A stretch of 64,000 nucleotides of DNA from Pieris napi (Eukaryota > Arthropoda > Insecta > Lepidoptera > Pieridae), in assembly GCF_905475465.1 (NCBI RefSeq), contig NC_062253.1:10788001-10852000 (forward strand), written 5' to 3'. Shown here piece after piece: positions 47,983 to 57,195 of this stretch. The stretch's first letter is position 1; each line of letters opens with the position of its first letter. The notes under the pieces were generated by a model that was not told where the DNA came from, searched no databases, and saw only the letters and a program-made list of their open reading frames with translations. The position numbers and the translations under genes were made by a program.

Positions 47983-48804
47983 TTAATCTCTTGTAATTTC
48001 ACTTCTCAGCCAATCTAAATATGGGCTGACGGGTATATCTAAACCCGCATAGTTAAATCTTCCAAAAACCGGGTTATTCTTTTGTATGAAACACCTTAAA
48101 CTGGCAGAATGGACACCAATAACTCCCGAACTATGCAAAACTGTGCCTCCTGAATCTCCTGGACACAGGAACTCTGTTACCCCGCACTTAGGTACTGTAC
48201 ATATACTTAGATATGTCTTTGTAATTGGAGTACGTTTACATTTCATCAACATAACATCCATCATTTTTAAAGTAGAGTTTGTTCCTGGATCCCTTTCATA
48301 TAAAGTATGCGTTCTCCCATAACCTAAGAGTATCGCTTCTTGTCCAACGAGAGTGGTATAGTCGACTGAGCTGAGTTTCGCGTAAAATGGAAGTTGAATG
48401 CTATCAGTTTTCACTAAAGCTATGTCATTTGGGACACCATTGTAAACTGGCCTGTTTGGATTCGAGATCATTTTAATAATTTTTTTCCGTTGCAGCTCAC
48501 CTGTTGTATTATAACGAATAAAAAGTGATTCCCTTTCATACAACATTACAATATACTCATTTTCAATGCAGTGCGAGGCTGTTAACGTCCAAGTGGAAGA
48601 GAGAGCAGTGGCGGAACAGAATGGATCATATTTTAATTTCCGGACCCCCTTGTGTGTTGTATATCTCTGCATTTCCATACGGACTGCGAAAGGAAATTTT
48701 TCCATATCAGCGTCTTTACCTCCATAAATTCGAAGATCCGGCCTAAGATGGCTAAAACTAGGACCATACAATAGTGTTAACACAAGCAGAACTCGATTAA
48801 TCAT
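47983..48804 (-). CDS. secreted S1-family serine protease, copy 2
   Basis: A 273-residue intronless protease from the conserved MINRVLL start; an upstream in-frame ATG (48,841-48,843) would add 13 residues ahead of the signal peptide and is less likely. Signal peptide, LRPDLR propeptide and IYGG activation site are as in copy 1. His is in TASHC, Asp in NDIALVK, Ser in CPGDSGGT; position 189 is Phe followed by Leu. The loop after the His reads IENEYIVMLYERES, four residues longer than in copy 1. Seven cysteines. The 3' flank lacks the ~100-bp segment of short modules, as does copy 4, its closest relative by position and sequence. Nothing suggests inactivation. Confidence 0.92.
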   Translation of the reverse strand: MINRVLLVLTLLYGPSFSHLRPDLRIYGGKDADMEKFPFAVRMEMQRYTTHKGVRKLKYDPFCSATALSSTWTLTASHCIENEYIVMLYERESLFIRYNTTGELQRKKIIKMISNPNRPVYNGVPNDIALVKTDSIQLPFYAKLSSVDYTTLVGQEAILLGYGRTHTLYERDPGTNSTLKMMDVMLMKCKRTPITKTYLSICTVPKCGVTEFLCPGDSGGTVLHSSGVIGVHSASLRCFIQKNNPVFGRFNYAGLDIPVSPYLDWLRSEITRD

Positions 48805-49558
48805 TATATTAAATAAATTCGAAACAAAAAATAAAATAAACAATTTTAACGTGAAACCCCTTAATTTTTGTACAGGAAAATAAAAAATCTAATTTGATTT
48901 TTGTATTTTATGATGTTGCGTAGGCATATTGCATTATTATTATTATATATATTGCAATTCTTTTGTTAATCATAATAATTTTAAGAATATCATTTTGTTC
49001 AATCCAAATGTACACGTATTACAAAAACGCAAAGAATTTGCATTTTTTTAACTTTTTATTAATGACAAATGTAAATACAACATTGAGATATACGTATATT
49101 ACAGAATCTAATTGGGAATTTAGGAATAATGTTATTGCTGACTTGATTTATTTTATATATTTATTGGATTATTTAAAATATAATTTGTTTATTGAGTATA
49201 AAATGTCTATATTGTCCACTGTCAGCTGTCAGCTGTTAGTTAAGTGTATAAAGGGCTAATTGTGTATGGGAACTTCAAAGTCAATTTACTTTGTCATTTT
49301 AATTCAAGTAAACGAATGGTTAGTATTTTTTGTACATACAATTTAATAAATCAATTTCATTCACCCGCAAGAATAACAGCTAGCTCTGTTTGGCCCTTTG
49401 TATGTTTGTATTTTCAATAGATTTAAATCTAATCACACTGGTCAATTGTTTGAATTCCAATTAAGGCAACAAAAAAAGAAGAAAATTTTGATAACTCCTA
49501 TTAAAAATGACCGTTTGGTCAGATTTCGGGAAGTATTGGTGAATATTGCCATTACTGT
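48805..49558. repeat. shared upstream block of protease copy 2
   Basis: It repeats the putative promoter region: TTTTAACGTGAAACCCCTTA, then TTGCGTAGGCATATTGCATT, CAATCCAAATGTACACG and GTATAAAATGTCTATATTG. It continues with GGGCTAATTGTGTATGGGAAC and TTTGAATTCCAATTAAGGCA, also present at 56.2 and 60.5 kb. No coding potential is apparent. Confidence 0.75.
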
Positions 49559-49690
49559 TTTTTTAATATAATAAGGGGGCAAACGAGCCTACGGAACGCC
49601 CAAAAAGGGCAGTCATCGCAGCCCATAGACACCCATTTCTAGTGAGTGCGTTGCCGGCCTTTGAGGGAGGGGTACACTTTATGCAGTACT
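49558..49690 (-). mobile_element. LINE 3' tail fragment inside the array unit
   Basis: GGGGGCAAACGAGCCTACGG and GTGAGTGCGTTGCCGGCC match the LINE tails at 15.8 and 17.6 kb. Equivalent pieces at about 56,290 and 60,630 show it was in the module before amplification. Confidence 0.75.
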
Positions 49691-49916
49691 TTTTTTGAAT
49701 CATTTATTGATGAATTCAAGAATGTATTTACTCAAGACTTTATTAGACTCTGAGATTTACACAAAAAAAGGTTAAATTTATATACTGAAAAGCATTTTTT
49801 TTTATTTGGACCACAGAATTCGGACTAACACATGATATAAAACATGACATACATACAAAATTATAAAAAGCGCTGCAGTCCCTATAACATGTGGACACGC
49901 CCAGCGAAATCAAGTA

Positions 49917-51212
49917 AAGGGTATTTCAACAAGAAGTTTGTTTTTCAATTTTGGCAACACCGAGAACGTGATAGTTTTGACATTTAGTTTTTGGCGGTAT
50001 TCGTAGCAGGTGCTTTGGCAATTATTACAATGAATTCAATTTCGCTCGAAAATCGCATTAAAATAATTCAAATCCACTATAAAAATGGTGGTTCTGTTAA
50101 AGTTACATTTCGTAAAATTCGTGATATTTTCGGCCAGCATAATCGTCCTTCTGAGACCGCTGTTAAGAATTTGGTCGCGAAATTTGAGTCGACAGGCTCG
50201 GTACAAAATGTGCCAACACCAACACGTGTTCGACCGGGTCGTTCAACAGAAAACATCGCCGCCGTGAGCCACAGTGTTGAAGAAGATCAAAATTTGTCAA
50301 TTTCACGACGTTCTCAACAATTGGGGTTATCCAAAAGCACAACATGGCGAATTTTGCGAAAGGATTTGGCTTTGAAGCCTTACAAGATTCAACTGGTGCA
50401 GGAATTAAAGCTGATCGACCATTCAAATCGCCGCAGATTCGCTCAGTTCATTCAGGAACATCCTGCTGGTTTTTCTGAAAAAATCATTTTTTCAGACGAA
50501 GCCCATTTTCATTTGTCAGGGTACGTCAACAAGCAAAATTGTCGCATTTGGGCTTCTGAAAATCCTAAAGCAATTATTGAGAAGGCTTTGCATACTCAAC
50601 GTGTTACTGTGTGGTGCACTATGTGGTCTGGAGGCGTGATTGGGCCGTTTTTTTTCGAAGATGAGGCTGGAAATGCGGTAACAGTCAATGGATCACGGTA
50701 TCGCGAGATGTTAACCACTAAATTTTGGCCTATTATTGATGACATGGATATCACTGAAATGTGGTTTCAACAGGACGGTGCCACATGTCACACAGCCAAT
50801 GAAACGATCAATTTATTGCAAACCAAATTTCCCGAGCGCATAATTTCGCGAAATTCAGCTGTTAAGTGGCCAGCCAGATCGTGTGATTTAACACCACTGG
50901 ATTATTTTTTGTGGGGCTATGTTAAAGACAGAGTCTATACGGAGCCAATCGAATCGATTGCAGCCTTAAAACTCAAAATCCGTGATGTCATTAACGAAAT
51001 AGACCCTCCATTTTGCCAAAAAGTGATTAAAAATTTTGATGAAAGAATCAACATCTGTCAGCGTGGTCGTGGTGGACATTTGCCAGATATCATTTTTCAT
51101 TCATAATTGCCAAACTTTTCTCTTTGTAATACAATAAAAATTTTATTCATTTTCCTCTAAATTCTTTGTTTTATTTTGTTTTAGAAAACAAAGTTCTTGT
51201 TGAAAAACCCTT
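49917..51212 (+). mobile_element. complete mariner-family transposon
   Basis: The 1,296-bp element is flanked by TA (49,915-49,916 and 51,213-51,214). The 28-bp terminal inverted repeats begin AAGGGTATTTCAACAAGAAG and, at the other end, AAGGGTTTTTCAACAAGAAC, two mismatches overall. The sister module shows the unoccupied site at 56,611-56,620 (AAGTAAATAC), so target and boundaries are directly visible. One intact transposase gene fills it. Both ends and the gene are intact, so it may be mobile, though that is inference. Confidence 0.95.
50030..51106 (+). CDS. mariner transposase, DD41D spacing
   Basis: 358 residues from MNSISLENR; a more upstream ATG (49,991) would add 13 residues that do not fit the family start. 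It catalyses cut-and-paste excision and insertion at TA. The N-terminal third should hold paired helix-turn-helix DNA-binding domains (SETAVKNLVAKF and LGLSKSTTWRILRKDL regions). The catalytic domain has its first Asp in FSDEAHF, the second in QQDGATCH 92 residues later, and the third in LTPLD, with 41 residues between the second and third. Classical mariners have 34. The 41-residue spacing is the one I know from the rosa-type mariners. No stop or frameshift. It is encoded opposite to the neighbouring proteases and unrelated to them. Confidence 0.93.
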   Translation: MNSISLENRIKIIQIHYKNGGSVKVTFRKIRDIFGQHNRPSETAVKNLVAKFESTGSVQNVPTPTRVRPGRSTENIAAVSHSVEEDQNLSISRRSQQLGLSKSTTWRILRKDLALKPYKIQLVQELKLIDHSNRRRFAQFIQEHPAGFSEKIIFSDEAHFHLSGYVNKQNCRIWASENPKAIIEKALHTQRVTVWCTMWSGGVIGPFFFEDEAGNAVTVNGSRYREMLTTKFWPIIDDMDITEMWFQQDGATCHTANETINLLQTKFPERIISRNSAVKWPARSCDLTPLDYFLWGYVKDRVYTEPIESIAALKLKIRDVINEIDPPFCQKVIKNFDERINICQRGRGGHLPDIIFHS

Positions 51213-51214
51213 TA

Positions 51215-51367
51215 GATACAATAAACAGTGTTAATACAAACAACCATAAAATAAATAATACAAACTATAAAATAATTAAACTATATTAACCAAGAAATGA
51301 AATTATCGGTACTGTTTCCTAATTCTACTCTGAGCTGAGGCCAGAGAACCATGAAATATGTGAAAAC
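51215..51367. repeat. array spacer between mariner and LTR element
   Basis: Matches 56,616-56,768 in the sister module, including TACTGTTTCCTAATTCTACT. It ends with AAAAC, the target duplication of the LTR element. Confidence 0.8.
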
Positions 51368-51526
51368 TATTAGAGGAAACTCTTTGGTAATTTGCATACA
51401 TATTATATCGTCATAGTTCGTTATTTAAAGTTGGCGTTGCTATGGTCTTGTTATGTTTTTATATTGTCACTTATTAATTAACTGGACTGCTGCACGCGAC
51501 TACCGCTGCACACTTATAACCCAACA
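51368..51526 (+). repeat. left LTR of the Copia-type element
   Basis: 159 bp, identical to the right LTR. The exact first base is ambiguous by one because the target ends in a compatible base; TATTAG gives an exact 5-bp target duplication. Confidence 0.92.
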
Positions 51527-51603
51527 AAGGTTATGGGCCCAGTCATAGTCTAGTAAATTAATAAAAAAAAAAAGGGGGAACTAGAGTGCTTAACCTAGTA
51601 ACG

Positions 51604-53319
51604 ATGGCGAGTGTGCGGATAGAATTACTAAGCCGTGATAATTACGACTCATGGCGAATCCAGGCCCATGCTCTATTGATCAAGAGCGATGTGTGGGGCT
51701 ATGTGGATGGTAGCATTAAGAAGCCAGCTGAGCCAGCAGAGGCGTTGCTTTGGGAAGCGGCGGATGCAAAGGCGAGAGCGGAGATTATTCTCTCAATTAG
51801 TCCAGGTGAGCTACGACACATTAAGGGGACGAGTACGTCGCGAGAATGTTGGTTCAAATTAGAAAGCATCTTCGCGTCTTCGGGTCCCGCTAAGAAAGCG
51901 ACACTGTTAAAGCAGCTCATATTACACAAAATGTGTGAGGAGGACGACATGCGTGAATATCTGTTAAGCTTCTTTGAAGCCAAAGAAAAGTTACTAGACA
52001 TGGACATAAATATAAATAATGATCTTGCATCTATTATTTTACTCTATAGTCTGCCCCCAAGTTATGAGAACTTTAGATGTGCGATGGAGACTAGAGATTC
52101 ATTGCCAGACCCGAATTCTTTGAAAGTTAGAATTATTAAAGAAGAAAGAGACGAAAGCTTAAAAGAGCAGGCTCGTAAGATGTTAAATGATCTGAAGACA
52201 GGTGGAGATGTATGTCGATTGAAGAAATCACTGTATGGCTTGAAACAAGCTGGACGTCAATGGAACAAAAGACTTGACAATAAATTGAAGTCAATGCATT
52301 TTAAACAGTCTTTGAAGGAACCGTGTCTCTACTATTTGGACGGTAACTCCATTGATACGTCTATATACTTAGCGGTTTATGTTGATGATTTACTGATAGT
52401 TTCACGCAATAAAGGTCTCATACAATCTTTCAAAGATGAACTTTCCAAAGAGTTTGATTTAAAAGACTATGGACTGGCGAAATATATTTTAGGCATTGAC
52501 ATTGTCAAAAATGAGTATGCCACGAAACTGTCACAACAAAAATATATTAATGATTTGATGATAAAATTCGGCATGGAGAATTGTAAAGAAACAGTGACCA
52601 CGCCGATGCAGGTGAATTTTAGACCCGATGGTTCACAAATTCCGCTGGAGAAGGAATGTCCATATAGAGAATTAATCGGAAGCTTGATTTATCTTTCAGC
52701 AGGAACTCGTCCGGATATCACACACGCCGTGACAAGATTAGCAGCGTTTTGTGATAATCCTGGACAGATACAGTGGAATGCGGTGAAAAGATTACTTCGT
52801 TATCTTAAGAGGACAGCCGATTATGGACTGATTTATCGAAAAACAGGTAAGAGCTTAATTGGTTATTCGGATGCTGACTGGGCAAATTGTCCTATAGATA
52901 GGAAGTCATACTCCGGGTATGCTTTTTTGTTAGGAGGGGCTGCGATTTCATGGAAATCCCAGAAACAGAAATGCGTAGCAACTTCAACGTGCGAAGCCGA
53001 ATATATTAGTTTAAATTTGGCGATAAAAGAGGCAGTTTACCTGAATAGTCTTATGAAAGAGATAGGGTTGCGCGATTTCGGGAACATAGTGTTGTACTGC
53101 GATAATCAAGGTGCCTTATTTCTATCGGAGGATCCAGTCTTCCACGCCCGAACTAAACATTTCGATATTCAATATTATTTTATAAGAAGTGTTTTAAGGG
53201 AGAATACTGACATACAATTATCGTATGTGTCTACCGAGGAGATGGCGGCGGATGTGCTAACAAAAGCTTTACAAAGACAGAAACATTACCGCTGCATCTC
53301 AATGTTAGGTGTAGATTAA
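51604..53319 (+). CDS. Gag-RT/RNase H fusion of a deleted Copia-type element
   Basis: One open frame of 571 residues from MASVRIEL; an in-frame ATG six codons upstream is also possible. Residues 1 to about 200 are a Copia-type Gag (NYDSWRIQAHALL, WFKLESIF, LLSFFEAKEKLLDM). It then passes, within DLKTGGDVCRLKKSLYG near nt 52,200, straight into the second half of the reverse transcriptase (LYGLKQAGRQWN, catalytic YVDD in AVYVDDLLIV). RNase H follows (GYSDADWAN, ATSTCEAEYISL, DNQGALFL) to the normal C-terminus. Missing are the zinc knuckle, protease, integrase and N-terminal RT. The deletion is in frame and the rest is undamaged, so the copy was probably made by enzymes of a complete relative. 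Confidence 0.9.
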   Translation: MASVRIELLSRDNYDSWRIQAHALLIKSDVWGYVDGSIKKPAEPAEALLWEAADAKARAEIILSISPGELRHIKGTSTSRECWFKLESIFASSGPAKKATLLKQLILHKMCEEDDMREYLLSFFEAKEKLLDMDININNDLASIILLYSLPPSYENFRCAMETRDSLPDPNSLKVRIIKEERDESLKEQARKMLNDLKTGGDVCRLKKSLYGLKQAGRQWNKRLDNKLKSMHFKQSLKEPCLYYLDGNSIDTSIYLAVYVDDLLIVSRNKGLIQSFKDELSKEFDLKDYGLAKYILGIDIVKNEYATKLSQQKYINDLMIKFGMENCKETVTTPMQVNFRPDGSQIPLEKECPYRELIGSLIYLSAGTRPDITHAVTRLAAFCDNPGQIQWNAVKRLLRYLKRTADYGLIYRKTGKSLIGYSDADWANCPIDRKSYSGYAFLLGGAAISWKSQKQKCVATSTCEAEYISLNLAIKEAVYLNSLMKEIGLRDFGNIVLYCDNQGALFLSEDPVFHARTKHFDIQYYFIRSVLRENTDIQLSYVSTEEMAADVLTKALQRQKHYRCISMLGVD

Positions 53320-53397
53320 GATTGCATGTCTGTATATTTTTGTAATGACTATTTAGTACATATTTGTTGTTAAATGTGTATGCAAATCAAGGGGGTG

Positions 53398-53556
53398 TAT
53401 TAGAGGAAACTCTTTGGTAATTTGCATACATATTATATCGTCATAGTTCGTTATTTAAAGTTGGCGTTGCTATGGTCTTGTTATGTTTTTATATTGTCAC
53501 TTATTAATTAACTGGACTGCTGCACGCGACTACCGCTGCACACTTATAACCCAACA
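53398..53556 (+). repeat. right LTR of the Copia-type element
   Basis: 159 bp, identical to the left LTR; followed by the target duplication AAAAC (53,557-53,561). Confidence 0.92.
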
Positions 53557-53561
53557 AAAAC

Positions 53562-53955
53562 TCTGTGCAATATTATTATGGTAGCGACATAACTTATTAA
53601 TTGGAGCAATATAACACTAGTGTGGAATTTAGGGAATATGTGAGGTTGTATTCAAGTAATTTCAAAAAAGATTGCAAAATTGCAGTCACAATATTTAAGC
53701 ACAAAATAGAAAAATAGCATGTATAAAGTAAAAGCTACTTGGAAAAAAAAAAACAAGAATCAGGTAAAACGTCTGACAAACGAACCGATTATATATTAAA
53801 AAGGGAAAATAATATTTTTTTTTACAAATGTATCACTAAATACTAACAAGTAAGTCCCTGGATCTTTCACCTGAAAAATGTGAACCTAAATGTTATATTA
53901 AATTTCAATCAAAACATAACTTGTAATGATATCGTTAAAACTTTTAAACTTATTA
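53562..53955. repeat. array spacer before the module 4 RT
   Basis: Continues the sister-module sequence of 56,769-57,180 (TGGAATTTAGGGAATATGTG, AGTCCCTGGATC, AACCTAAATGTTATATT). No gene. Confidence 0.8.
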
Positions 53956-54310
53956 ATTTAAAAAATAGTAAAGATATATGGGGTATGTCAACAGTCATTT
54001 AAAATTCCGTTATTTAAATAATATGCGCTGAATTGACTGTAATTTTTTACTAAGGGACGCTCCACAATCGATGCCGGTTTGAAGTTATTTTAGGAAATAT
54101 TTGACGCCTGGGAAGAATTATATGATGGTGTTGGCCTCATTTCTTTTTTTTGTGACCTGTCAAAGGCCTTTGACTGTGTTCATTCTGATAAACTGGTTGA
54201 AAAGCTTCAACACTATGGCGTTGATGGCTTCTAGCTTGATGAATTCATATTTAAAGGAAAGGTTCCAAAGAGTTATATAAGTTTGAGTTTTAAGTTTGTT
54301 AGAATCAAAT
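53955..54310 (+). pseudogene. short jockey-like RT fragment (module 4)
   Basis: It encodes IFDAWEELYDGVGLIS-like and CDLSKAFDCVHSD-like sequence, then LVEKLQHYGVDG, before jumping to the 3' tail TTTGAGTTTTAAGTTTG. Compared with the long fragments, about 0.9 kb including the PQGSILG and FADD motifs is deleted. The same short form occurs at 61.4 kb. Confidence 0.8.
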
Positions 54311-54370
54311 GTTTCGCTAGATGATTTCAATGTACAATTAAAAAAAAAACTCCGCCATAACAGCTATCGC

Positions 54371-54442
54371 TGCCGTGACCAGCATTCGAACCTGGGTTAC
54401 TACGGCCACAACGTAGGGTCCTAACCACTAGACGATCACGGC
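54371..54442 (-). tRNA. tRNA-His (GTG) copy with a broken T-stem pair
   Basis: 72 nt and otherwise identical to the copy at 44,561, with anticodon GTG and a perfect acceptor stem. One change turns the T-arm 3' strand CCTGG into GCTGG, losing the nearly universal G53-C61 pair next to the T-loop and altering the internal B-box promoter. Transcription and folding are probably impaired, so this may be a recent pseudogene. Confidence 0.75.
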
Positions 54443-54735
54443 TATCGGAGAAGATACCTTTCACCACTTATCACTGAAAAGGTATCGTGAATTGTATTAC
54501 GAAGCTAAATTAAAATTATTAACTACCCGTTCCTTTTATTAGTGATAGTGTAACTTCTTAAATCTTTCGTATAACAGTTGTGAAATAAGAAAATCAAGAA
54601 TAACCAAATTGTGTTTTATATGTAACTTTCAAGAGCGCTTGCGGCGACCGAAATCAATCAAATATTGATAATGTCTCTGACTTCAATTGAACTCCTATCG
54701 CCTGCGATAGCTGTGTATTTGATGTCCGAATAAAA
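54443..54735. repeat. short-module spacer 3' of protease copy 3
   Basis: Includes the segment GAGCGCTTGCGGCGACCG and TTGATGTCCGAATAAAATTA, shared with modules 1, 2 and 6 and absent from modules 3 and 5. Confidence 0.8.
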
Positions 54736-55563
54736 TTAATCTCTTGTAATTTCACTTCTGAGCCAATCTAAATATGGGCTGACGGGTACATCTATACCTG
54801 CATAGTTAAATCTTCCAAAAACCGGGTTATTTTTTTGTATGAAACACCTTAAACTGGCAGAATGGACACCAATAACTCCCGAACTATGCAAAACTGTGCC
54901 TCCTGAATCTCCTGGACAAATGAACTCTGTTACCCCGCACTTAGGTACTGTACATATACTTAGATATATCTTTGTAAATGGAGTACGTTTACATTTCATC
55001 AACATAACATCCATCATTTTTAAAGTAAAGTTTGTTCCTGGATCCCTTTCATATGAAGCATGTGTTTTCCCATAACCTAAGAGTATCGCTTCTTGTCCAA
55101 CGAGAGTGGTATAGTCGACTGAGCTGAGTTTCGCGTAAAATGGAAGTTGAATGCTATCAGTTTTCACTAAACCTATGTCATTTGCTGGGACACCCTTGTA
55201 AACTGGCCAGTTTGGATTCGAGATCATTTTAATAATTTTTTTCCGTTGCAGCTCACCTGTTGTATTATAACGAATAAAAAGTAATTCCCTTTCATACAAG
55301 ATTATAATATTCTTATTTCCAATGCAGTGCGAGGCTGTTAACGTCCAAGTGGAAGAGAGAGCAGTGGCGGAACAGAATGGATCATATTTAAATTTCCGGA
55401 CCCCCTTGTGTCTTGTATATCTCTGTATTTCCATAAGGACTGCGAAAGGAAATTTTTCCATATCAGCGTCTTTACCTCCATAAATTCGAAGATCCGGCCT
55501 AAGATGGCTAAAAGTAAGGCCAAACAATAGTGTTAACACAAGCAGAACTCGATTAATCATCAT
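54736..55563 (-). CDS. secreted S1-family serine protease, copy 3
   Basis: 275 residues from MMINRVLL, intronless. Signal peptide ends near TFSHLRPDLR, with activation before IYGG. The catalytic residues are His in TASHC, Asp in NDIGLVK (Ala to Gly next to it) and Ser in ICPGDSGGT; Phe again at position 189. It has an extra Ala before the Asp motif (GVPANDIG), shared with copy 4. The loop after His reads IGNKNIIILYEREL. Seven cysteines. A conserved basic and aromatic C-terminus ends in LDWLRSEITRD, as in copies 2 and 4. No inactivating change seen. Confidence 0.92.
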   Translation of the reverse strand: MMINRVLLVLTLLFGLTFSHLRPDLRIYGGKDADMEKFPFAVLMEIQRYTRHKGVRKFKYDPFCSATALSSTWTLTASHCIGNKNIIILYERELLFIRYNTTGELQRKKIIKMISNPNWPVYKGVPANDIGLVKTDSIQLPFYAKLSSVDYTTLVGQEAILLGYGKTHASYERDPGTNFTLKMMDVMLMKCKRTPFTKIYLSICTVPKCGVTEFICPGDSGGTVLHSSGVIGVHSASLRCFIQKNNPVFGRFNYAGIDVPVSPYLDWLRSEITRD

Positions 55564-56290
55564 ATTAAATAAATTCGAAACAAAAAATAAAATAAAATTT
55601 TTTTAACGTGAAACCCCTTAACGTTGTATAGGAAAATAAAAAATCTAATTTGATTTTTATATTTATGATGTTGCGTAGGCATATTGCATTATTATTATTG
55701 TATATATTGCAATTCTTTTGTTAATCATAATAATTTTAAGAATATCATTTTGTTCAATCCAAATGTACACGTATTACAAAAACGCAAAGAATTTGCATTT
55801 TTTTAACTTTTCATTAATGACAAATATAAATACAACATTGAGATATACATATATTAAAGAATCTAATTGGGAATTTAGGAATAATGTTATTGCTGACTTG
55901 ATTTATTTTATATATTTATTGGATTATATAAAATATAATTTGTTTATTGACTATAAAATGTCTATATTGTCCACTGTCAGCTGTCAGCTGTTAGTGAAGT
56001 GTAATAAAGGGCTAATTGTGTGTGGGAACTTCAAAGTCATTTTAATTCAAGTAAACGAATGGTTAGTATTTTTTGTACATAAAATTTAATAAATTTCATT
56101 CACCCACAAGAATAACAGCTAGCACTGTTTGGCCCTTTGAATGTTTGTATTTTCAATAGATTTAAATCTGATCACACTTGCCAATTGTTTGAATTCCAAT
56201 TAAGGCAACAAAAAAAGGAGAAAATTTTGATAACTCCCATTAAAATGACTGTTTGGTCAGATTTCGGGAAGTATTGGTGTATATTGCTAT
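55564..56290. repeat. shared upstream block of protease copy 3
   Basis: Same order of blocks as behind copy 2: AACGTGAAACCCCTTA, TTGCGTAGGCATATTGCATT, CAATCCAAATGTACACG, TATAAAATGTCTATATTG and GGGCTAATTGTGTGTGGGAAC. Presumed promoter region plus inert spacer. Confidence 0.75.
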
Positions 56291-56385
56291 TTCTGGTTTT
56301 TTTATATAATAAAGGGGCAAACGAGTCTACGGGACGCCCACAAAGGGCAGTCATCGCATCCCATAGACCCCATTTCGAAATTTAT
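56290..56385 (-). mobile_element. LINE 3' tail fragment inside the array unit
   Basis: GGGGCAAACGAGTCTACGGG and CAGTCATCGCATCCCATAGA match the copies at 49.56 and 60.63 kb. It is shortened at its far end. Confidence 0.7.
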
Positions 56386-57195
56386 ACAGTACTTTTTTTG
56401 AATCATTTATTAATGAATTCAAGAAAGTGTTTACTCAAGACTTTATTAGTCTCTGAGAGTTACACAGAAAAAGTTTAAAATTATATGATGAAAAGCAATT
56501 TTTTTTTATTTGGACCACAGAATTCGGACAAACACATGTTATAAAACATGAAATACATACAAAATTATTAAAAACGCTGCCGTCCCCATATGGACACGCC
56601 CAGTGAAATCAAGTAAATACAATAAACATTGTTGATACAAACAACCATAAAATATACAATACAAACTATGAAATAATTTAACTATTCGAACCAAGAAATG
56701 AAATTATCCGTACTGTTTCCTAATTCTACTCTGAGCTGAGGCCAGAGAATCATGAAATATGTCAAAACTCTGTGCAATATCATTATGGTAGCAACATAAC
56801 CTATTAATTGGAGCAATATAACACTAGTGTGGAATTTAGGGAATATGTGAGGTCGTATTCAAGTAATTTCAAAAAAGATTGCAAAATTGCAAAGTCACAG
56901 AATTTAAGCACAAAAATAGAAAAATAGCATGTATAAAGTAAAAGCTACTTGGAAGTAATAAACGAAGAATCAGGTAAATCGTCTGACAAACGAACCGATT
57001 ATATGTTAAAAGTTAAAGGGAAAGTATTTTTTTTACCAATGTATCACTAAATACGAACAAGTCCCTGGATCCTTCACCTGTTGTTGAGGACCTAGAAAAA
57101 TGTGAACCTAAATGTTATATTAAATTTCAATCAAAACATAACTTGTAATGATATCATTAAAACTTTTAAACTTATTAATTTAAAAAATAGTAAAG
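56386..57195. repeat. array spacer containing the unoccupied mariner and LTR-element sites
   Basis: Aligns with 49,690-53,955 once the mariner and LTR elements are removed. The TA at 56,614-56,615 and AAAAC at 56,764-56,768 are the pre-insertion targets. Confidence 0.85.

Larger units (their letters stand above)
51368..53556 (+). mobile_element. Copia-type LTR retrotransposon, internally deleted
   Basis: Two 159-bp LTRs (51,368-51,526 and 53,398-53,556) are identical by eye and begin TATTAGAGGAAAC and end TAACCCAACA. The 5-bp duplication AAAAC flanks the element, and the unoccupied site is visible at 56,764-56,768. After the left LTR, GGTTATGGGCCCAGTC matches the internal initiator-Met tRNA primer site used by Drosophila Copia. 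A purine-rich tract (AATCAAGGGGGTG) precedes the right LTR. The interior is about 1.9 kb instead of 4-5 kb, so protease and integrase are gone. Identical LTRs imply very recent insertion. Confidence 0.93.

Noticed and set aside
48086..48322. + strand frames inside protease copies (also at 54,839 and 58,901) as overlapping genes
   Set aside because: They are mirrored in each copy only because the protease sequence is repeated. They have no domain or start context and are best explained as antisense shadows.
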